NCBI GenBank assembly: GCA_934045905.1
Contig: OW203762.1
Coordinates: 40,959,702 to 41,023,701 of the forward strand
DNA: 64,000 nt
Direction: 5' to 3'
Source of the DNA: Leuctra nigra
Taxonomy: Eukaryota; Arthropoda; Insecta; Plecoptera; Leuctridae
How positions within the stretch are numbered: the stretch's first letter is position 1; every line of letters starts with the position of its first letter. The notes beneath the pieces are model-generated. The model was not told the DNA's origin. It searched no databases and saw only the letters and a program-made list of their open reading frames with translations. Below, piece by piece: positions 37,146-50,355 of this stretch. A program made the position numbers and the translations under genes.

Positions 37146-38619
37146 ACCACTGCTCAAGGGCAGAAGCTGCTACTCAAAGCAAAGCGAATATCCACGGTTA
37201 TGATGATATTGAAATATTTATTATCATCGTCCGAGGTATGTGCAGAGGTATGTAGAGTTAAAGATGCATGTGAAAACGACAAGCGGGGACTTGCGGGATC
37301 TTTAATAATGGCAACTGTAAACCAAAGGGACTCCAGGTTAACGCAGGTCTAGCCTCTATTAATCAGTCACACGTTTTTAATGTATTTTCCTATACCGATG
37401 TCATTTAGACGCTTTGCTACCATAGAAACACCTTGGCAACGTATTTCATTAAAATAACTCAAAGCACTTCGTTCAGAAAATGTTGACATAATTTTCTGCG
37501 TTCCGTATTGTCTTGACATTCTTGTCGTGATTGGTGCAGACACGTCACGTGGTGAACGTGGTTGTCATGGAAAGATACGTTAACTTGTTGTTCTGCAACT
37601 GTATGGCGCTGCACTAACTTAGTGATTAATTAACGGCAGCTACTCCAGTGGTTACGTCAAACCGCAAAGTCCCTGTGTAGAGAGAACGTAGCTAGAGAAT
37701 ATTGTACCTCAAGAGGAGACTTTAATAAATATGACATTCCCCTCGCCTAGCCATCCTTCAAATGCGCGTACACTTTGAGAAAACCATAAATACTAGTTCA
37801 ATGTACATTATGGCAGGTGAATTTGTGGAAGGTTTGGGATATAGAACAAAAAGTTTTGAGAATATATTCACTTGCATCATAATACTATAACACATTTTTG
37901 AGTGAATGAAACGAAAATATACACTACGATTCCATGATTTTGTGAATATATTGAGCACTGCACCTACCATCATTATATCGCCTCGCCTGTAAGCGCTTTC
38001 ATAAAATATTACCATCATCTTTCTTACAACGTTGTTGAATTTAAACATGTCTTTTACTTTTGCCGGAAAACATTTTTTTTTCAATTAATTTGATTTAAAG
38101 CACAAACTGACACTTTAAAGTAGGTAGGTCATAACGTAATTGAATGGTTGACATTGAGCGCTGCTACGAAGCAAACAATTGACCGATAACTCATAAACGA
38201 ATAGTTTATACGTTCTGAAAATAGCAGGAGCTGAAGTCAGAATTCTCTGCATAAGTTTGCTCTGTTTCAGCACATCAATCAACGAAGTCTGCTAACGGCA
38301 TTCGAGAAGCCAAGCCACAAACATCGCGAGAAATAGTCGGAAAATTGTTCAAACAAAGACGCGCTTCGAGCAAAAGCAGGACAGCGCGTTCCCTTGTGTG
38401 CGCAATCAAATTAGTTATTCGCATTTCATCCATGACTGATTTATAGAAAGTTTAATTAGTATTATGCGCTACTCTGCGTTTCATTTGCTTGTTTGTAAGT
38501 TCAGGTTTTCGATGTGTGTACGTGTTTACGTGTTATGTCCCTCGGCGTCTCGGTGATACAGCGCCATAGCGGGGTCCCAACAAATCAACCCGACGACAGC
38601 AGCTTCTTTCAACGCTGAC

Positions 38620-38757
38620 CCGGATTGGTACAAGGCTCAGTGGTGCCATAAACTCGGTCATAAGAAACGCAGCAATCAGAACACCGATCATTTTATTCAC
38701 AATATATTTTACTGTGGATCCCTTCTTTTCTACAAGAAAGATTTCGACCTCTGACAT
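38620..38757 (-). CDS. Candidate upstream colmedin exon (weak)
   Basis: The open frame beginning MSEVEIFLVEKKG has a hydrophobic stretch MIGVLIAAFLM and then PLSLVPIR, followed at 38619 by a possible donor (CGG/GTCAGC) in phase 0. That is the phase needed to join the collagen exon at 26682. Vertebrate gliomedin has a VPIR segment just before the Cys pair and collagen start, and the joined order here would be VPIR then LVAIQGFC. The match is short, the intron would be about 12 kb, and no coiled coil is visible, so this is only a lead. Confidence 0.2.
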
Positions 38758-38950
38758 CTCTTTCTATTTATACTAGGAAAAGTTTTCTTACCTTCTTTGT
38801 AGAATTTTTAGTTCTTTTATCACACTCTTTTTTATCATCTTTTAGCATAATATTGTTCACCAATAAAATTTCACTATCTAGTGCCAGCGTGGCGCACATT
38901 CTACTTCTTGCCACCGCATGCCTCACTATCTACTAGCAATTTAGGTTGCC

Positions 38951-38959
38951 CTCGAATGC
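38951..38959. repeat. Target-site duplication, left (CTCGAATGC)
   Basis: Exact 9-bp match to 40773-40781 on the other side of the Foldback-like element. Confidence 0.9.
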
Positions 38960-40772
38960 AGGTCCGTGAAGTTAGCACCGCCCATTAACGCACTAATTAT
39001 CTCATGTATGGGATGAATTAGTGCACAATTAGTGCGTTCGATCAGCACTAATTTTATAATTAGTGCGTCATCCGTTTCCGAGAAAAACGCACTTTACTAT
39101 GGGCGGTGCCAACTTCACGCAGCACCGCCCATTGACGCACTAATTTTCAAACCCACACAGGCAATTAGTGCACAATTAGTGCGTTCGATCCCCCCCATTC
39201 CCTAAATTAGTGCGCACTTACTTTTCGAGTTATCGTGAATAACCGTGGGCGGTGCAGCACCGCCCATTGAAAATTTCAAGGTTTTCAGCACGCCATGTTT
39301 TAGTGCACAATTAGTGCGTTCGATTCCCCCCATTCCCATAATTTGTGCGCACTTACTTTTCGAGTTATTCGTGAATAACCGTGGGCGGTGCAGCACCGCC
39401 CATTGAAAATTTAAGATTTTCAGCACGCCATGTTTTAGTGCACAATTAGTGCGTTCGATCCCCCCCATTCCCATAATTAGTGCGCACTTACTTTTCGAGT
39501 AATTCGTAAATAACCGTGGGCGGTGCAGCACCGCCCATTGAAAATTTTAAGGTTTTCAGCATGCCATGTTTTAGTGCACAATTAGTGCGTTCGATCCCCC
39601 CCATTCCCATAATTAGTGCGCACTTACTTTTCGAGTTATTCGTGAATAACCGTGGGCGGTGCAGCACCGCCCATTGAAAATTTCAAGGTTTTCAGCATGC
39701 CATGTTTTAGTGCACAATTAGTGCGTTCGATCCCCCCCATTCCCATAATTAGTGCGCACCTACTTTTCGAGTAATTCGTGAAAAACCGTGAGCGGTGCAG
39801 CACTCGAAAAGTAAGCACTCGAACTCGAAAAGTAAGTGCGCACTAATTATGGGAATAGGGGGGATCGAACGCACTAATTGTGCACTAAAACATGGCATGC
39901 TGAAAACCATGAAATTTGCAATGGGCGGTGCTGCACCGCCCACGGTTATTCCCGAATAACTCGAAGAGTAAGTGCGCACTAATTATGGGAATAGTGGGGA
40001 TCGAACGCACTAATTGTGCACTAAAACATGGCATGCTGAAAACCTTGAAATTTTCAATGGGCGGTGCTGCACCGCCCACGGTTATTTGCGAATTACTCGA
40101 AAAGTAAGTGCGCACTAATTATGGGAATGAGGGGGATCGAACGCACTAATTGTGCACTAAAACATGGCGTACTGAAAACATTGAAATTTTCAATGGGCGG
40201 TGCTGCACCGCCCACGGTTTTTCACGAATAACTCGAAAAGTAAGTGCGCACTAATTATGGGAATGGGGGGAATCGAACGCACTAATTGTGCACTAAAACA
40301 TGGCGTGCTGAAAATCTTAAATTTTCAATGGGCGGTGCTGCACCGCCCACGGTTATTCACGAATAACTCGAAAAGTAAGTGCGCACTAATTATGGGAATG
40401 GGGGGAATCGAACGCACTAATTGTGCACTAAAACATGGCGTGCTGAAAACCTTGAAATTTTCAATGGGCGGTGCTGCACCGCCCACGGTTATTCAAAAAT
40501 AACTCGAAAAGTAAGTGCGCACTAATTTAGGGAATGGGGGGGATCGAACGCACTAATTGTGCACTAATTGCCTGTGTGGGTTTTAAAATTAGTGCGTCAA
40601 TGGGCGGTGCTGCGTGAAGTTGGCACCGCCCATAGTAAAGTGCGTTTTTCTCGGAAACGGATGACGCACTAATTATAAAATTAGTGCCGATCGAACGCAC
40701 TAATTGTGCACTAATTCATCCCACACATGAGATAATTAGTGCGTTAATGGGCGGTGCTAACTTCACGGACCT
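38960..40772. mobile_element. Foldback-like transposable element, copy 1
   Basis: A 1813-bp element beginning AGGTCCGTGAAGTTAGCACC and ending with its reverse complement. Both arms (about 0.85 kb each) are inverted copies built from ~136-bp tandem units, with gtgcacaattagtgcg recurring at 39168, 39303, 39438, 39574 and 39710. The arms meet at an asymmetric centre near 39800-39835 containing CTCGAAAAGTAAG repeats. Each unit includes the 19-bp palindrome GGGCGGTGCAGCACCGCCC. A 9-bp target duplication and long, tandemly repeated inverted arms match the structure of Foldback (FB) elements, a Mutator-related group. It has no transposase, and the open frames within it are repeats in both orientations. 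Confidence 0.9.
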
Positions 40773-40781
40773 CTCGAATGC
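40773..40781. repeat. Target-site duplication, right (CTCGAATGC)
   Basis: Exact 9-bp match to 38951-38959. Confidence 0.9.
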
Positions 40782-43700
40782 CTCATATTCCACTTAGGGC
40801 CGGTATTTAAGCTACAGTTAGCTTCAGAAAACTCGTAATGTATAACCATTATAAACAAACTGCAATTTAATCCCGGAGCTTATTCATTTATCAGTTTGAA
40901 TTACCTAACCTCTGGCTATATTGACTGCAGTTTATACATAATGGTAATACACCACATTTCCCGAAGTGGAGCTTAGCTAAACTGAAACTTAAACTAATGG
41001 TTTTATGGCTCCTTACAAGAGCTATTATAATGCTGTATTCCTCTGTAAAGAAGTAATTCCCTGATGTTATACATACTAATGAATCATCAGTTTCCTCTCT
41101 GATACTCATTTTACTAATAAATGTAGCTTGTCACACCCTGTGGCTCGCATTTTACTTACAAACAATATCCTCTTGTTTGGCTTTCTCTTCACTGTATTGC
41201 TAAATATTTCAGGCGGCTCAAAAATCAAAGGACGTGATCATTTTATTCAGTACGTGTTTAATAAAAAAAGTATTGTTTTTTGCTAATATCAAAGAAAACT
41301 GTTTCCCTTATCACATATTTCAAGCTGGGTTTGAAAGGCTGTGTTTAATATCATATGTATCTGTAAAAGTCGGCTCCGGATATTTTGCGATTGATGTTTT
41401 TCCTTACACGGTTCTTCTGTTCTTGAAAGGAAGGCTCGTATAAAACATTTCCCTTTTGCAAGACGCGTTCGTAATGTGGCCTCTCTCTGCACTACGAATT
41501 TATAGCACACAATAGGCTTAAGCGCAGTTATTCGAGACAAAAAACAACGAAGTTTGTTTTATGGAGAGAAAATCGTAAAAGCAGAAAAGCAGTCACTATA
41601 ATTGCATCGTTTACAAAAAAAAGTGAAAATCAATGTATTCATTCATTTCATTGGGAGTGTAATTTATTTTATGCGCATGATGAAGTATAAACATTTCAAT
41701 TTTCGGCGAAAAGTTATAGTTGTTTACAGCGTTATTTGTAATTTGTTACATCAAAGTGATTTTGTTGTGTCTGTATGTTTGAAAGTGTTTGGACATCTTC
41801 TCATATATCTCATTCGTGTGTAAAACCCAAAGGTACCTACGCAATGGGAAGAAAACATCTAACAACAAAGCGCTGAAAAATAAGTACTTTTACATTGATG
41901 CAATGGCAGGAACAGAATTCTTAAAAAGGGAATAACATAACTGGCAAAGATCTCTGGGATTTTCAGGCGGAATAGCGAAATGAATGTTTATGGAGGTAAA
42001 TGGGACGAGAATGGGTGTGGCGTGGGTATGCAATATCCGAGATGGATATAGGATACTTCTTGGTTACCGGAGCTGTATCCACAAATGAACCTGATATTGC
42101 GATACACCCATTGAACGCAAAGAAGAGAAAATTAAAGTGGGCAAACAAAAGTAAATTACATTTCGTGAATGCGAATATTGGTATCAAGGCAAAAAGATAA
42201 TAATTTCGTAGCGTTTGTAAATCTTTTGTTCGAATGATGAACAAGTTTCAGATCTTTCCTGAAGGCAGCTCAGTGAGTCGTGATTCAGTTTTGACAAGCT
42301 GTCTAAAGTCCCGAGTCACTGTATTAACGTTGATTTACAAGTTTAAGGATATTTTCCTAACCGAACGAAAAGGTTTAATATCAGTGTTACACAAAGATAG
42401 AACCATCTCGCTTTCGCTTAAAGCAGAACTGTCTTCGTACCTAGACAAAATGCACAGCGATCAATTCCAATCACGCCGCTTTGCACTGTGTGCCCTTTTT
42501 TAAAATTACACTCTCGCGTAGTTAAAATCACTCAAGCCGGGTTTTTACGCAATGAGTAGACAAGTAAATTAGATTTCCTGACGTTGACAGTACTATTATC
42601 ACGTGACACTCTCCCTCCAAGTCCAGCATTCCATAGCTTCACACCGCTCGAGATGGTGGAACATCGAGAGAGAATGGCGCGGACTTTTCATTTACGATTA
42701 CTCCCTCACTCTTTAACTCTTGATAATGATCGAGTGAGCGATCACACTTGACTCTTGCTGGAAGTAATCGCGGCGTTTGTTTTTTATCTGTGTTCGCGCC
42801 CTGCAGATCCATCAACTAGACAGTCCAGGTTCATATTATGTATCAGCCGGCGCTATCAGTTGCGGACGGGTTACACCATTCACGAACAACTTTTAAAGGG
42901 AGTGTGGACCAATGATTTTAGGTTCACTATCACTTCTATTCACGGGCATGATAACATTCACGCAGTTTTCAAAATCCACATGTGAGAGTGAAAAATCACA
43001 AACCATGTTATGCTTAAACCTAGAGTCAAAATTGTGGTCCAATGGCATATTTTTTTAGTCAAGCACATAGTGCTCGACCAACGAATAGACAAGGGTATAA
43101 AAAATGGTATATTCCTCGTAGGTAAATTTCCCTGTATTTTAAAAGCAGTTACACTTACAAAATATCTGACTAGTAGTAGTCTGATGTCACGTCACGTATT
43201 ATTTGAAATAATACTAATCTTCATATTACATCATGTTTAATGAAATCTCTGCGGTACTTCCACATTGTAGATGTTTTATACCTTGAAATGAGTGTATTTT
43301 TTCAATAGTATCGTATTCCACGATCTTTGTGAAATGTTTAAATTTTATTATCTAAGTCTTTGTTCTTGGTCTTCTTCTTACTGCACTTTCATTGCGTTCT
43401 TCTACAACAATTTCCAATGTGTTAGGAGAAGATGGGCTGGATTATTCTCATTCTCGGATTTTCAGTTGGCCGACTTCCACAGAGATAAAAATCCTCTCAA
43501 CTTTAATGTTCCATTTTCATTGAATCTAAGAAAATAAACTCATCAGATGTGTGAGACAGTTGGATGTCTGAACAGTTTAAAAACCATCTGGCAGCTTCTC
43601 AATATCACATCTCTCCTTCTCTATCACTTTTCCATCTCCGAACAGCATCTCTACTAAAGGGCTGAGATAGCTGGAAACGACGCCATTAGCTAAAGCCGCT

Positions 43701-46700
43701 GACATTAGAACATGGGTTAGAAAGTAGACAGCTTTGACCCAACCACTCTTCGCATATGGTGCAAGTAGAGGGTTGCATTACACAATGTGGCACGTAGCCA
43801 ATGTTGTGGCCTGATTTTGTCCCTTAAACCCTGATCAATCGATCATTATGCAGATATGAAATTCAAACCATCTTAAAGTGCATTAAATTTTGTTAGCCAC
43901 TATTTAGAGCTTGCAGTATTATAATTTAAATGCGATACAGATTTTGCTACAAAATAAGGCCATGCCACTGTCATCTACATACATCGTTGGTAGGTTCTGT
44001 TCTGGAAACATCCACGACTTCAATAGTTGTTAATTTGAGATGAACATTTTATTTATCCAATTCATAATAATATACACACGAAGAAGATTAAAGCTACATA
44101 AGTCAAGGTCTGCCAGGAGAGGAGTATCAGCGATGTCAGCGATCAAAATTTAAAATAAGGAAATGTCTTTCCCCTCTACACGAAAATAGCAAAGTAGCCC
44201 TATAAAATAAAATTTTCAGTGTGATTTTCAGTGTTCGATAGTGTTAAAATTATCCAAATCGCATAAAAAATCTTGAGCTAGAAAAAAATCTGATCTGACC
44301 ATTGCTAAAAAATTTCCCATTCCGCTGGTGTCGTCTTTTCGTTCTTTTCCCGAGTACTCAGTCCCTCCTCTTAAACAAGAACTACATTAGTGATTATTTT
44401 ATCTAATTATAGAATATCACTCTGTATTGTTAATCGATACCTATACACTTCTTACACTCTGGAGGGGAACGAATAACTAATTATAAGTAATTCGTTTATT
44501 TGTGTTTACTAACCGCATTGCACCGAAACTAAAAGGGTTTACCGCAAAAACATCGGCCAGCCAAGCAGCGGAGCAGAATAGCAATTTAGTTTTCCACCGT
44601 GCACTGTCACACTGCTGCAAACGTGTTCACAAACTATGTTAAATGCAAATGCCAGTGCGGACAATTGCTTTTTTCACAGTGATTGAGTGCGCAACAAGTT
44701 CACAACTATATTTGCACTAGAGCGTGTAAACAAACCAGAAGGATTATTTACACCGGAATATTTTATCATCCCAGCGACACTCACGCGATTCAAATTAAAG
44801 TTGGATAATGTGGACGAATGTAAAACAATATGGCAGCTATTCGGTCTGTGAAAACAAAGAATTACTTTCAACACAGGCAACAAGTACGCTATGAATTTCA
44901 TAATATACATTCAGGTGTCCTTAATAAAGAATGTGCCTTCTAAGCTATTCATGAAATATCTCTGATTGTGATCTTTATTATACCATTGTTGAGGGAATAT
45001 ATTAAAATGATCTAAAACAGAGCGACTGGTGGGTTTTTAAAAATAAAATTATATTTATACCACACACATTATAATATCTGTCATACATATACATCGTTAC
45101 AAACTAAACATATATTGCATGTTAAGAGACTGCTTTAATGAACACATTCAAAATATTTTTGCTTTTCAACTTGAAATTCACGCATCTTTTGAAAACGTTC
45201 TATTTCCCCTGCGAAAGTCACCCCTCGACCGCATGAATTCCCGCCTCACAACTTGCTTTGATCTGGAAGTGTGGCGGGCCGAAAAGATATGTCAGCGGCT
45301 CTGGAGTGAGGCGTCCTGCTCCCCATTACCGACTCTGGACGACATGCATCGACGTCGCTAAGCCACGAGGGACGTCGCGACGTCGGCGTCCCAGAGAGAT
45401 TCCACAGCGGCGATATACGACGTGATATTGGCCTGTTCCTAATCTGGTTGAATGCTCTTTTTTCTCTTGCCCAGCCCGCAGGAAAGGTAGTAAAACGAAC
45501 TTCACGTCGTGTAATTTATATAAGCATATTATTTGATGTTGCAAGAAATACTGGTGCAAGAAATAAGCTTATTTCTTTGAGCTTGGAGCGAGTGTTTCCA
45601 TTTTTTGCTACGACTCTGTGATTTGTGTTTTTCCTCTAAATCATTTAACTATCATGATCAAAATATTTATAACTATGAACTTACATGAAAGGGTAAAAAA
45701 TATGTGGAGGATGGAGCATAATAAATCATGGACTGAGGAGAATCATGCTTTTTAGTTTAATCTTGATTAATACTTTTTAGGCTAATAATTAAAATAATAT
45801 TAAAATATTAAAATAATTTTAGCTAAGTTAAATTGTAGATATATAAAAAAAATTTAACCCGATTATTGAGTGACGATTCCATGATCGGCTTGACAGTTCA
45901 TAGCCAATGAAGAACCCCCAAAAAGAATCAATTGACTAACTAGAAATTGTCATGTGTTCATGACAATGTTTAAATTTATGTGAACAGAGAAAATTAATTC
46001 ACAGATTTTTGTGCCAAATTATTCAACATTTCCGTGACTTTCCTTGCCTTTTGTTCCACCTTCTTCCAAATCAAACGGGTCAACACGATTCAATAAATAT
46101 ATGTAGGTAATTGCCAACGTTTCGCCCATAAATTGGAAACACTGCCCATGAATATAACAGAAGAACGCTCGCTCACAATGTAGTTGCCACAATGCAACAA
46201 CAGTGTTTTCACAGTTAAATTATCTAATATATTTGTCACAAGTCAAATAATTTTCCATTCCATTGTTACACACTTTGGTTTCAGCAAATTGATCATTTCA
46301 AAAGCCAAGTTTCTGCTAATGTTTGTGGAAGCTCACAGGGAGAAATTATGAAGTTACACTGATTAGAATCATTCGCTCGACTAGAAAATTGTATGAAAAG
46401 GATTAAATGTTGGAACGTAGAAGCTTTTGATGCAACTCAATTTGCTTGAACTAGCGAGATGCGCCATCTTATATGACAGGTTATTAAACTATTATATCGA
46501 GTTGCTTGGTCGTACTAGTCGTGCAGAATCATCATCGAATACCCTTGACATAAATTGACTTGAATTTATAAGTATTATCTTGTTCATTTATTATAATTTA
46601 TAATACCTGCCAATGTGTTTTTAAAATCATAAGTTCCAGCTAGTTTTGATGACATGAAAATTCAATCTCGATGTCTTCTTGCCGGATCGTAAAGCTGCCT

Positions 46701-46890
46701 TCAAAATTGTTTCTAAACATGAAATCGTTAAAACGAAGCTCAAGTCACGACACTAATCATGAAACGAAATGAAATTCTGTGGGAAAATCACGAAAACAGT
46801 TGTTCAAAATAAATTTCCTTCATTTCTTATTTTCTTGATATTGTGATGTAGGTTTTATTGAACGTGAAACTAAGTTCAAAGGGCACATAT
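40782..46890. other. Long stretch with no recognised gene
   Basis: AT-rich, with many short open frames lacking domain signatures. A CpG-dense patch at 45290-45420 (including GACGTCGCGACGTCGG) stands out but encodes nothing recognisable on either strand. It may be intronic or upstream DNA of colmedin. Confidence 0.35.
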
Positions 46891-48220
46891 CTAGTGGAGC
46901 GGTCGCTCCACCCAGCCAAGTCGTACTATACACTCACACTCACTCCACAAACCGTAAATGCCGGGAGCAGACCAAACACTTTTACTGTAAGCAACAACAT
47001 GGCATTTTCGGCCTACTGGATCTTAAAAATGGAAAATATCACATTGTTGCGAAATATCTTAATTTCGAGCTGTGGCGCACCCAACCCCATATATCAAATT
47101 TGGGAACAACAGGTTATTACATTTGTGAGCTAGAGGGCCATGAAAACAGTGAAATTGCACCCCTTTTAAAACCTATCTCCATCTGATGATGATGATGATG
47201 ATGATGATATCAGGAAACGTCGCTGTCACCGCCACAGCCTAAACGGCTGAACCGGTCGATCTGAAATTTTTACCACATGTGCACTTTTGGCGTCTGAGGT
47301 GCCTTTTTATAAAACCAACCGGCAGCCGCCATTTTGAAACCAGAAGTGACGTCATATCTCAAAAACGGCTTGACCGATCGGAATGAATCTAGCGCCAAAT
47401 GATTCAGACGGTCATCTTTATGGAATACCAATAGCTGAAGTAGAAATGTACTATTACCGAAACTGGAAATGACGTCATAAATATGAATAATCATACTTTT
47501 ATGACTTCTTACTACTATAACTACATATTCAGAAGGCTTATAATGATACATAACATTTATAGAAATAAATTCTAGGTGGCAGTAATTTCAGTCGCCATTT
47601 TGAACACCTGGAGTGATGACATAACTCGAAAACGGCTGGACCGATGGGAACGATGCTTTCGCAATTCTTCATGGTATATCACTTTAAGCTTGTATTTAGC
47701 ACCAAACACAATTTTTCGTAGTAACCAATTCAGAAATGGCGTATTTTTTTAAAGGAATTAGTCATTGTTGCTCCGATATGTGTTACAAGTTTGGTAAATA
47801 AACTAAAATAATTAGTGATATCCCCATAAAAAACACTCCGTGTAAAAAAACCAGCCAAGTCTCTTCAACTATGAAACAATAGAAAACAATCTAAAAATTC
47901 AGCACTGAAAAGTAGTGATATCAAAAAATGGGCCAAGTCAAAACTTAATTTTAAAAGCCAAAATATACTTGGCGCATCGTTTTTAAGGGCATTATAGGTA
48001 TATTATATATATTTAGGTATATTTAGTTTTTGGCATATGCTTCTATATTATTTATATACACGATGCGCCAAGTATATTTTGGCTTTTAAAATTAAGTTTT
48101 GACTTGGCCCGTTTTTTGATATCACTACTTTTCAGTGCTGAATTTTTAGATTTTTTTCTATTGTTTCATAGTTGAAGAGACTTGGCTGGTTTTTTTACAC
48201 GGAGTGTTTTTTATGGGGAT
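46891..48220. mobile_element. Hairpin-bearing 1.3-kb element, copy 2 (inverted)
   Basis: Reverse-oriented relative of 12004-13321. It begins CTAGTGGAGCGGTCGCTCCAC at 46891, runs through the same GACGTCA/AAAATGGCG modules, and ends in the ~390-bp palindrome (about 47826-48220, outer sequence CACGGAGTGTTTTTTAT). A (GAT)n tract at about 47186-47207 replaces a shorter one in copy 1. The copies are diverged by substitutions, so this is not a recent duplication. Confidence 0.75.
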
Positions 48221-48322
48221 TCAATATAACTTCACGCATAAGTATTAGATATACACCCCACCAATAATGTAAGTCTCTTGAAACTCTATTTTAACAGTTC
48301 AGGACTGAATCAAAACTTATTA

Positions 48323-48538
48323 AGGGTCGGGTTTTCAATGCTCTGTTAAATTTAAACAGAGCTCGATTGTCAACAACAGCCAATGGCAGTCCTAACTACA
48401 CCACTAAGTGCCAGTTTTTCAATGCCCCGATAGATTTTAAACAATTGATTAATTGGCAACAACCAATGACATTCCAATTAATAAATGACCAATTAAAATT
48501 AACTACAGGTTTTAACAGAGCATTGAAAAACCGACCCT
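48323..48538. mobile_element. MITE with AGGGTCGGTTTTTCAATGCTC-type ends
   Basis: About 216 bp with inverted ends (left AGGGTCGGGTTTTCAATGCT, right its near reverse complement). An extra end fragment with CAGAGCATTGAAAACC follows at about 48565-48595. Same broad family as 20782-20925. Confidence 0.7.
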
Positions 48539-49656
48539 AAGTAACTCTTAAACTTAAACTTGATTTAACAGAGCATTGAAAACCAGTCCTTCAACATTCT
48601 TATTATTATATTAACATGATATTGAATGCTATGTTGAAGTATAAGTCTCTTGTAGGTAGCTCGTAAGTCGCTGTGGTGTATATAGTGTTAAGGTCCGACT
48701 AGATTCCATTCGCAAACCAGATAAAAAATAAAATTAAGATTAGAAATTGCCAAGCGATCGTTAGGTCCTTCTGGAGGAAAACAGCTTCTTATTTGAACCA
48801 TCAGCAATGTACCGGGAAGTTTCAATTCCTCAGTTCTCTCCAAAACGCAGCAGGTTTAGGCGAATATACTGCAAACATATTGTAAGTACCTATCAAACTG
48901 TCTGAACGATCTTCAGAACATGAGTTAGACAACTTCATGGCCAGGAGATGACAGTATATTATTGACGATATTTTATTTAATAACGTTCCGGCGTTTTATC
49001 AACTCCAAAATTAATACTATAAACAAAATGTATTCGAGTAACTTATTACAAAACATCTATTGCAGGAGGATCTCATTACAATCGATTATACTATTTGTGT
49101 GGTTGTGTATAAAATATGATTCAATAGTAATTGTACTAGTCACAACAATGACATATTTTCTTTAATCTCATAGCCATGTTATTACGTCATTTTTCGATAC
49201 CCAGCTCCTCTATTGTAAATTTAAAAAAGTGTCAATATCAATCTCATTACAGTATAAACAACAGAAATCATATTTCACAAAGATACAGCTCTCATTAAAT
49301 AATAATCTCCCCTTGTGCTCGACAGTCGTTATTTACAGCTCATTGTTTTGAAAATCCTATTATCTGACAAATATCCGACAAATGTATCTCGCTTTCCTGC
49401 TCGTGTGATGAAGCACTTACTACTGATTACTGAGTAAAACATCCATGCACATGTCACGGACGGTGTGATAAACGAGCCACATCGCATCTCACATCATCGA
49501 TGTTTCCATACAGCAGCTGGACCGGAGGGATGATTCGATTAGTATTTTCCTACGAAACAACGGATATTAGCCTCGTGGATGATGTTCATTACATGGACGT
49601 TGACGTCGGTTTAGGCAGTCATCAGTGGCGTAGCTATAGGATTCGCAGTCGTGGTG

Positions 49657-49842
49657 TCCAGGGACGTGCACTTAGTAATCAGGGACGTGCACTTTGTAAT
49701 CAGGGACACTCACTGTGTTAGCAGGGAGGTTCACTTTGTAATCAGGGACGTGCATTTTGTAATCAGGGACGTGCACGTTGTAATCAGGGACGTGTACTTT
49801 GTAATCAGGGACACTCATTTTGTTAGCAGAGACGTGCACTTT
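49657..49842. repeat. 21-bp tandem repeat (AATCAGGGACGTGCACTTTGT)
   Basis: About nine imperfect units of 21 bp. Two units carry a shared variant (ACTCACTGTGTTAGCAG-type), suggesting a higher-order duplication of several units. Confidence 0.9.
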
Positions 49843-50310
49843 GTAAGTTTTAGAACTTTTATATCATTAGAACTATTATTTTAGTTTGTTATTGATTTTT
49901 GTATCAAAAATATACAATTTTGAAATACAAAACACACTAAAACAAGGCACATATTGACAGTTTTTAGGATTGTAAAACATTACAGATTTGCAAATTAAAA
50001 TGTATTTGCCAATAATACCTATTGCATAACTATGTTTATTGTATAAGATACATAATATTATGTCATTTTCCGTAACAAAGTGCTATTTAAAAAATCGATA
50101 TCTTCTTATTTCTTGAACTTATTTTGTTGGTTCCCCGTAATACTTAAACAATCATATTATTGATTTTATATCTCACATGACATGTATTTTCTGGACACAC
50201 AATTTGTGCGCAAACTTTCAACCCCATCCCTTGAACATTCTCCCTGGTGAGTGGTGATATTGTTACTCCACTGTTTCTCGTATTGTCCTGGTGCCACATT
50301 ATTCTGCGGC

Positions 50311-50355
50311 GATGATGATGATGATGATGATAATGATGATGATGATGATGATGAT
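50311..50355. repeat. (GAT)n microsatellite
   Basis: 45 bp of GAT trinucleotides, interrupted once. Confidence 0.95.

Noticed and set aside
39202..40502. Open frames with repeated CALIMGMGGIERTNCALKHG-type peptide
   Set aside because: They are translations of the ~136-bp Foldback units and occur on both strands in both element copies. This is repeat sequence, not a protein gene.
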